Positions 50,001 through 59,000 of a stretch of DNA of 64,000 nt are shown here, in pieces. Made by a program: the position numbers and the translations under genes. Within the stretch, counting starts at the first letter, position 1. Every line of letters starts with the position of its first letter. Source of the DNA: Siphonodentalium dalli (lineage: Eukaryota; Mollusca; Scaphopoda; Gadilida; Siphonodentaliidae); NCBI GenBank assembly GCA_032622095.1, contig CP136061.1, positions 68,329,127 through 68,393,126 of the forward strand, given 5' to 3'. The notes under the pieces are model-generated. The model was given only the letters and a program-made list of their open reading frames with translations. It was not told the DNA's origin and did no database searches.

Positions 50001-53000
50001 TGATGACGACTAATGTGAAATTCGTTTAGTGGCATGCTAAAACAACATTGCAAACAGGAGCCGGGAAAACTGTTATTTAATTAATACAGACTATAGGCGC
50101 GACTATCACACCTTGCCGGCGATATTTTTGCAGACTCGTCGGCAAAGTGAGAATAAGCCTATTTTGGTATATTGTATTTGAATGTGACAAAGTAAATACT
50201 ACATGAAAGTACTTACCAGTATTTTGCAAACTCTTATGTTATCTGGATTGAATGACAACTTCTGCGATAGAATTGATACTGAAATGTAAGGTATAATTAT
50301 TTTAAAGTTATGAATATGGATTAAAACCTAAGACAAGATGAGCATTCCTCAACACTGTATGGTCAAGAGTTCGGTTCAACCATTATTTATTATTAGAATA
50401 AAAAAAATAAAAGGTCGCAGACCACATGTCCCCCGATTCGAGTGGTAAACTTCATGATTGGATTTGTTAGAAGGATACTATTTGCAACAATGTTATACAG
50501 TATATAGATGTTGCAAACCACCGCAAAATTTCTTGGACAAAACAACCCGATGAACAAACGCATGCAAACGCGAAAAAAATGATATTTTTGTATTAGCTAT
50601 ATAGATTTTGCAAATCACCAACATGTTAGGAACAATATCCCAGAGTTTCAAATCTCTACATTTAAAATTGTAGGAGGAGTTGATTACACCATGAAGGTAC
50701 CCAATCTCATCCAAAAGGCAAAAATGTTCCAAAAAGTCGAAAACCCCCCAAAAATATGGAAAACATGATATTTTTTATTAGCTATATAGATGTTGCAAAT
50801 CACCAACATGTTAGGAACAATATCCCAGAGTTTCAAATCTCTACGTTTAAAACTGTAGGAGGAGTTGATTACACCATGAAGGTACCCAATCTCGGACGCA
50901 CGGACGCACAGACGGACGGACGGACGAGGGTCATTTCTATAGTCCTCCGACGGAAACGTCGGGGGACAAAAAGTATCATCTGCTAAAAACATTTTAAAAT
51001 TTTTTATAGGGTTATCTTCCAATCATTTTTGAATTGAAAACAAAAAGACTCAGTCTGAATTTGCAGACAACACCGTATAGAATTAAGTAATGATTGACAC
51101 ATGTGAAGCATTGAAAAGACAGGAAGATGACCATTTGACAAAAAAGATCACAATTTAAAAAATTGCTTCAACTGTTTCACTTGGGATATTCGATGTGTAA
51201 TACAGTGACGAGCCCCTGGTCTAAATTCAGTACATTCCATTTCTAGTGGTATTAGTCTCTTAGGAATGCTCATATAATAAGTTGAACAACCAACCATAGG
51301 CCGTTTATTTCAACTTACTAATTGAAAATTTCCCACTAATTTATTATAGTAATAATTACGCACTGTCGTCACTTTTTATGAAAGCCCCTCCAAATGAATG
51401 ATAGAACATTCCAATATATACTTTTACAAATGGATGGAAGATTCCATTTAGTAAAGAAAGGGTTATAGCAGACAATTACTTACAACATGCATCTGTGATG
51501 AGTTTTGATAAGTCTTCATGACCATACTGTTTACTTACAACATGCATCTGTGATGAGTTTTGAGAAGAAGTCTTCATGACCATACTGTTTACTTACAACA
51601 TGCATCTGTGATGAGTTTTGATAAGTCTTCATGACCATACTGTTTACTTACAACATGCATCTGTGATGAGTTATGATGTGTCTTCATGACCATACTGTTT
51701 ACTTACAACATGCATCTGTGATGAGTTTTGATAAGAAGTCTTTATGACCATACTGTTTACTTACAACATGCATCTGTGATGAGTTTTGATAAGAAGTCTT
51801 TATGACCATACTGTTTACTTACAACATGCATCTGTGATGAGTTTTGATGTGTCTTCATGACCATACTGTTTACTTACAACATGCATATGTGATGAGTTTT
51901 GATAAGAGGTCTTCATGACCATACTGTTTACTTACAACATGCATCTGTGATGAGTTATGATAAGAAGTCTTCATGGCCATAATGTTTACTTACAACATGC
52001 ATCTGTGATGAGTTATGATAAGAAGTCTTCATGGCCATACTGTTTACTTACAACATGCATCTGTGATGAGTTTTGATAAGAAGTCTTTATGACCATACTG
52101 TTTACTTACAACATGCATCTGTGATGAGTTTTGATGTGTCTTCATGACCATACTGTTTACTTACAACATGCATATGTGATGAGTTTTGATAAGAGGTCTT
52201 CATGACCATACTGTTTACTTACAACATGCATCTGTGATGAGTTATGATAAGAAGTCTTCATGGCCATAATGTTTACTTACAACATGCATCTGTGATGAGT
52301 TATGATAAGAAGTCTTCATGGCCATACTGTTTACTTACAACATGCATCTCTAATGAGTTTTGAGAAGAAGTCTTCATGACCATACTGTTTACTTACAACA
52401 TGCATCTGAGATGAGTTCTGATAAGAGATCTTCATGACCATACTGTTTACTTACAACATGCATCTGTGATGAGTTTTGATGTGTCTTCATGACCATACTG
52501 TGTACTTACAACATGCATCTGAGATGAGTTTTGATAAGAAGTCTTCATGACCATACTGTTTACTTACAACATGCATCTGAGATGAGTTCTGATAAGAGGT
52601 CTTCATGACCATACTGTTTACTTACAACATGCATCTGTGATGAGTTTTGATAAGAAGTCTTCATGACCATACTGTTTACTTACAACATGCATCTGTGATG
52701 AGTTTTGATAAGAGGTCTTCATGACCATACTGTTTACTTACAACATGCATCTGAGTTGAGTTCTGATAAGTCATCATGACCATACTGTTTACTTACAACA
52801 TGCATCTGTGATGAGTTTTGATAAGAAGTTTTTATGACCATACTGTTTACTTACAACATGCATCTGAGATGAGTTTTGATAAGTCTTCATGGCCATACTG
52901 TTTACTTACAACATGCATCTGTAATGAGTTTTGATAAGAAGTCTTCATGACCATACTGTTTACTTACAACATGCATCTGTGATGAGTTTTGATAAGAAGT

Positions 53001-56000
53001 CTTCATGACCATACTGTTTGCTCATTACTGCTGTTCTGATAACCTTGCACACTTCCTTCCTATCCCTGAGATTTTTTACCTCATCGACAACCAACTCTAT
53101 GATAAGAAAAACATTACAAAATATGTTATTATTAATTTCAAAGCCATCAAAGTTTATTTTATGTAATTGAAATGAGATATTTTCAATTGAAAAACAAACA
53201 CAGATCATAGCTGTACATAGCCGATACAAGGATATCTTCAGAAGCGGCAATCATTTTATCTCTTATCTCTCGGTTAACCTCTCTTTGGTGACTTGACATC
53301 TATGGCACTAACAGGAGCTGACAGTCAACAAGAGTGGACAATGACTCTAAACAAAATGACATTCCTCATCTACTGCAAGAGGAATTGGCAGCCTCAGGGC
53401 AGTATTGAATCCAGTGTCTATTCAATACAATGAATGCCTATAAAATCTTGTCATGACATGGGTTCAGATGTAGATTTGAGCTGTTCTTCACATGATTGTT
53501 TAAATGAAGTTTCTAGTTTCTATCGGTTTTGTGACTTTTGAATTAAGCACTACCACTCCACAAACAGTACTTACCCAAGCATGCAAGCACTCAGGTCGAC
53601 AAGACTCGACATTAGCTCACTTCATCAGTCATTATATACTTAATTTAAATTAGAGGTGCCACGATTATTGATTTTGATAATCGATAATCGGTCATCAATA
53701 ATTGACTATAATCGATTAATCGTACCTAATATTAATAACATCAGTGGAAGTATTCCGTAATATGGCGTATTGGCTGGTTAACTCAATAACTGCACTGTCG
53801 CTGGTTGTTTGAGGCATGATGTAATTTTTATGTTAATCAAGTGCATCATAAACCACTGTTAATGACTAATGAGCACAATGCATTGAATACCAGCACAGTT
53901 CTCGGCGATGTTATGGTTATAATATTTGTGAGTTCATTAGAACAAACGTAGCGATTAATTTCAGTTCTATGATAGCCAAATAGACAAAAAATATCAATGT
54001 AGGAATGAACGATGGACTGCCGGCGGTTCCTAAAATGAAAGTGTCAATGACACTGTAGCTCAACTTTGTAAAGGAGGTAATTTTTTTGTGATGAGCAATG
54101 AATAGAGAGATTAAAAAGGAGTGTAAAAATGAGCAGTAAAGGATTTAGTCATACACAGAGTAAAATCCAAGATGGCAGCTGGTGGCCATGTTTTTTGGCC
54201 GATGACCCCAAAATGACTCGTTCCCATCTACATGTCATTATTAACATCCATGACAAATTTTAAGATTATCAAACTAAAGGTACAACCTGTAGCTTAAAGG
54301 ATTTAGTCATACAAAGAGTAAAATCCAAGATGGCTGCTGGCGGCGATGTTTTTTGTCCGAATGACCCCAAAATGACTCTTTCCCATCTACATTCCAATTT
54401 CAACAGCCATTTCATGATGATCAGACTAAAGGTACGACTTGTAGCCAGTGCTAAAGGATTTAGTCATACAAAGAGTAAAATCCAAGATGGCTGCTGGTGG
54501 CCATGTTTTATGGCCGAATGACCCCAAAATGACTCGTTCCCATCTACATATCAATATTAACAACCCTGACAAATTTTATGATGATCACACTAAAGGTATG
54601 ACCTGTAGCCCGTGCTAAAGGATTTAGTCATACAAAGAGTAAAATCCAAGATGGCTGCTGGTTGCCATGTTTTATGGCCGATTGACCCCAAAATGATTCG
54701 TTCCCATCTACATGTACATGTCATTGTTAACATCCATGACAAATTTTATGATGATCAGACTAAAGGTACGACCTGTAGCCTGTGCTAAAGGATTTAGTCA
54801 GACAAAGAGTAAAATCCAAGATGGCTGCTGGCGGCCATGTTTTTTGGCCGAATAACCCCAAAATTAATCTTTCCCATCTACATGTCAATATTAACATCCA
54901 TGACAAATTTCATGATGATCAGACGAACAGTACGACCTGTAGCCCGTGCTAATGGATTGAATTTTGAAATCAAAGATGGCCACTGGCAGCCATGTTTTTT
55001 GGCCAAATGACCCCAAAATGACTCGTTCCCATCTACATGCCATTGTTAACATTCATGACAAATTTTATGATGATCAGACTAAAGGTACGACCTGTAGCCC
55101 GTGCTAAAGGATTTAGTCATAGTGTAAAATCCAAGATGGCTGCTGGCGGCCATGTTTTTGGGCCGAATGACCCCAAAATGACTCATTCCCATCTACATGT
55201 CATTGTTAACATCCACAAATGTTATGATGATCAGACTAAAGGTACGACCTGTAGACCGAGCTAAAGAATTTAGTCACACAAAGAGTAAAATCCAAGATGG
55301 CTGCTGGCGGCCATGTTTTTTGGCCGAATGACCCCAAAATTACTCGTTCCCATCTACATGTCAATATTATCATCCATGACAAATTTCATGATGATCAGAC
55401 GAACAGTACGACCTGTGGCCCGTGCTAATGAATTAAATTTTGAAATTAAAGATGGCCGCTTGTGGCCATGTTTTTTGTCGGAATGACCCCAAAATGACTC
55501 GTTCCCATCTACATTCCAATTTCAACAGCCATGACAAATTTCATGATGATCAGACTAAAGGTACGACCTGTAGCCCGTGCTAAAGGATTTAGTCATACAA
55601 AGAGTAAAATCCAAGATGGCTGCTGGTGGCCATGTTTTTTGCCCGAATGACCCAAACATGGCTCGTTCCCATCTACATGTCATTGTTAACATCCATGACA
55701 AATTTTATGATGATCCGACCAAAGGTACGACCTGTAGCCCGTGTCAAAGGATTTAGTCATGCAAAGAGTAAAATCTAAGATGTTTTTTGGCCAAATGACC
55801 CCAAAAAAACTCGTTACCATCTACCCCGCTGGACAAAACAAGTGTCCACTTAACCGCGGTGCGGTTTGCATTGCCACCGCAGCCGAACTGCAACTACACC
55901 GCGGCTCCACCGGCTGACTGCAGTTTGGCCGCGGTGTACTTGCCATTCAGCCGCGGTGTACTTGCCGTTCGGCTGCGGTGTAGTTGCGGTTCGACCGCGG

Positions 56001-59000
56001 TGTACTTGCCGTTCGGCCGCGGTGTACTTGCCGTTCGACCGCGGTGTACTTGCCGTTCACGTGATGATGTTGAAAAACACAAAGAGGGGACCATAAATGA
56101 GGCTTGATTGAGGCCATTGTCTAAATACCGTCCGCCAGACGATCTATTATATGTTTGAGGGTTAATCTGTCTGGTGACAAGGTGTGATAATCTTTTAAGT
56201 AGTCAACGTCCCACCAGTAAACTGTCATAAAATCAAGGTGTCATAATCCATCCTGATTAGAAAAGGCTCCCGCTGATAATTATTAGGCGACACGGAAGTG
56301 TGATGTTGCCGACAACAGACTTCATCTAGATTTGGCAGCACGTGTCTTTTTGAGAAATAAGCATTGGAATGCCGTGCACACGTGGCAGCCTCATCGTGAG
56401 AGAATTGAATCACCATGCTGTCATTTAAGACTGATTATAAAATAAGGATTATGGTTTGTTGTCGCATCATACTTTGAACTGTTTGTTTGCCCATGTTGAA
56501 ATATTTGTTATTGTGATGTTGTTTTCTCTTGTTAAAATATATTTTTTCACATTAATTTGACTATTATTTGGTTTGAATTATATACTGACTACATCCACCC
56601 ATGTGGACCTCCTTTTGGAATTCACTGCCGTCCATTGAATGTATAAAAATCTGTGCCAGAATTGTCTTCAGAATGAACAATAAAGAGCATTTGTGCTTGA
56701 TAAGGTATTTTTTGCCCACGAAGATTTTATGAACCTAAAAATTCAAATCCTTTCAATACCGTGGTTACTTTAAAGACAAAACCGCGACAGCATGCCAATT
56801 GACCTTTGATAAAACTTGAAAGGGAATATCGAGGAGAAAGTGACATGTCACAATCATGTTAACTCAAACAGTTACGATGTAGCAAACAATGTCATTGCTA
56901 CAATAATCGCGCCCAATTTCTGAATAATGCTGACGTAATAAATTGTAATTCGCGTGCACCTGGCATTTGAGATGTACAGATGTGCGCAAAATTAACGGCG
57001 GTTATCAACCTCCCAATCAAGGGTTTCACTCACTTTTTTGTGGCAATATACGTAAACAATACTTTATAATGGATATATAACAAAATAAAAATTTAATGAT
57101 GCATGCATGGTTTATACATCCATTGAATAAAAGCGACCACGTGGTTCGTTTTTGTGAATTTGCAATAGATCGGATATGGGAGATCATGGGATGATTAGAA
57201 TTGTGCTAAATTAATCGGCTTTCTGGGAAACACGGCACCAGAGCGCATCACTTCAACAAAACAGGAATATCTGAGAATGTACTTCCGTTGCGAAAACAAA
57301 AGTATCGTGGTTCTCCGTTTTTTTCATTGGCGTATACGGCGCCGCTGTGTATTCCAATGTTTATTTATTTATGAAACTCTATTTCTCTTTCACCCTTGAA
57401 TGAAGTAATTACAGTAAGCATGTTTGTTGAGATACTATACTTGTCAATATATGTCATAGCTGTCTGGTTTTTAAAATCCAGATTCCTGAATAAATTATAC
57501 CAGTAATAAACGCATGCATGCATGACGTATTGACCGCGTGGTTGTTTATGCACGCGAGGTTTTCCCCGAATTATCTGCATTTTCTGATCAGGGCTAGTGG
57601 TTTTCATAACTTGTCAACATGAGAATTTTTATTTGAATATGATGACTAAAATCTTATCTGTAGGAATGTTGGTAGAGAATACAATAAATGGTGTATTTTC
57701 AATAGCTTGTTAATGCATAATAAAACGGAAAAAATTAAATGAATTGAAAAGCTTACCGCCCACCCCTAATTTCGGGGTGTCCGTTCGGGGGAAACGTGTG
57801 CATTATTCCTTTTGACCTTATACACGTGTCCCATCACAATTTTTTTTCAACACACATTGTTTGTGTAATCTTTATTCAGTCCATCCTCTGGTGGCAAATA
57901 CCATGGACTTATAGAGCAAAGTGTAAAATGTCGCGTATTTCCAGTTTCTGGCGCTGGCAGTTAATTTTTACTTGGCAATGGATTTGCCACATATATGGAT
58001 CGATAATATAACACTTTTATTTAATATGCTCATTTGTACCAAATCTCGGTTATGGTGTCAAAGCATACCACATTAGAACAAAATATCGGTAAGCTCCTCC
58101 CACAGCCAACCAATTAAAGCAGAGAATAAAATCTCACAAACTAATCCTGGATGATTGACAGGTGTATGTCGACGTGATAGCATGCACAGGATCGACGCAT
58201 GACTTGAAGTTTTTTATATTTGACAACAAAGTTCCATTAAAAACTTCGTTAGATCGTTGAAACAGTTGGGTTAAATATAAATGTGATTTGCATAATGACC
58301 TTAAAGCCGATATTATGTACGGATTTAAATTTCCTGTAATTAAAAATACTAACCTTCGTATATTTCTACTAATAAAACACATGTTTTAAACTCGAGAAAA
58401 AAAGACGATACAAACCAGGAATCTAACCCCGGTGTACTTGCCGTTCGGCCGCGGTGTACTTGCCGTTCGGCCGCGGTGTACTTCGACCGCGTTGTACTTG
58501 CCGTAAAGTAAAGTTGAGCTAAAAAGGAATCAAATGTTACGGAAACTATAAGTTTCATCAAACTTCCAGAGCGTGGTTAACAATCACAAACGTGTGCCCC
58601 CACCCGCAAATTGCAGGACTCTGAACAAGCTAAGTATTTGATAATAGTCAGTTTCATTCAGCATTCACCACACGATATGTGATTGCCTTTACTAGTAACT
58701 TCTAAGTATACATTTGTACTTATGCAAACAAAGTACACTCGCAATTACATTGTGGAGAACATCGCTGATTAAAATGCCGTATATATTGGTTCCCTGGTTT
58801 TAGAGAGAATGTCAATCAACTTCCCATTGGTCCAATCAGATTGAAGGGCGAGTGCATTCAGTTCATTGAACACGGTGACAGTCAGCACATTTCAAAGACA
58901 TAGTGCCACCTTTCAAGTATAAATATACAACGACGTCGCAATGTGTTCAAATCTGCAGTGCCGCCAATTTGTAGAATATACAACGACCCCGACGAGAAAC

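Larger units (their letters stand above)
54034..58515. mobile_element. Helitron-like satellite carrier, opposite orientation to 32951-36130
   Basis: Starts AAAATGAAAGTGTCAATGAC then CACTGTAGCTCAACTT, and ends near AAAGTTGAGCTAAAAAGG. These are the reverse complements of the boundaries of the 33 kb copy. It holds the ~165-bp array (54130-55830), GC-rich minisatellites and ~2.3 kb of unrecognised sequence. Confidence 0.7.

Noticed and set aside
51484-53019. CRISPR-like or generic satellite interpretation of the regular 58-bp array
   Set aside because: There are no unique spacers. The whole unit is repeated and equals CCT8 exon plus donor sequence in a eukaryotic intron.
55859-56107. 82-codon GC-rich ORF and its antisense partners
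   Set aside because: Generated by the ~21-bp minisatellite, which is free of stops in several frames.
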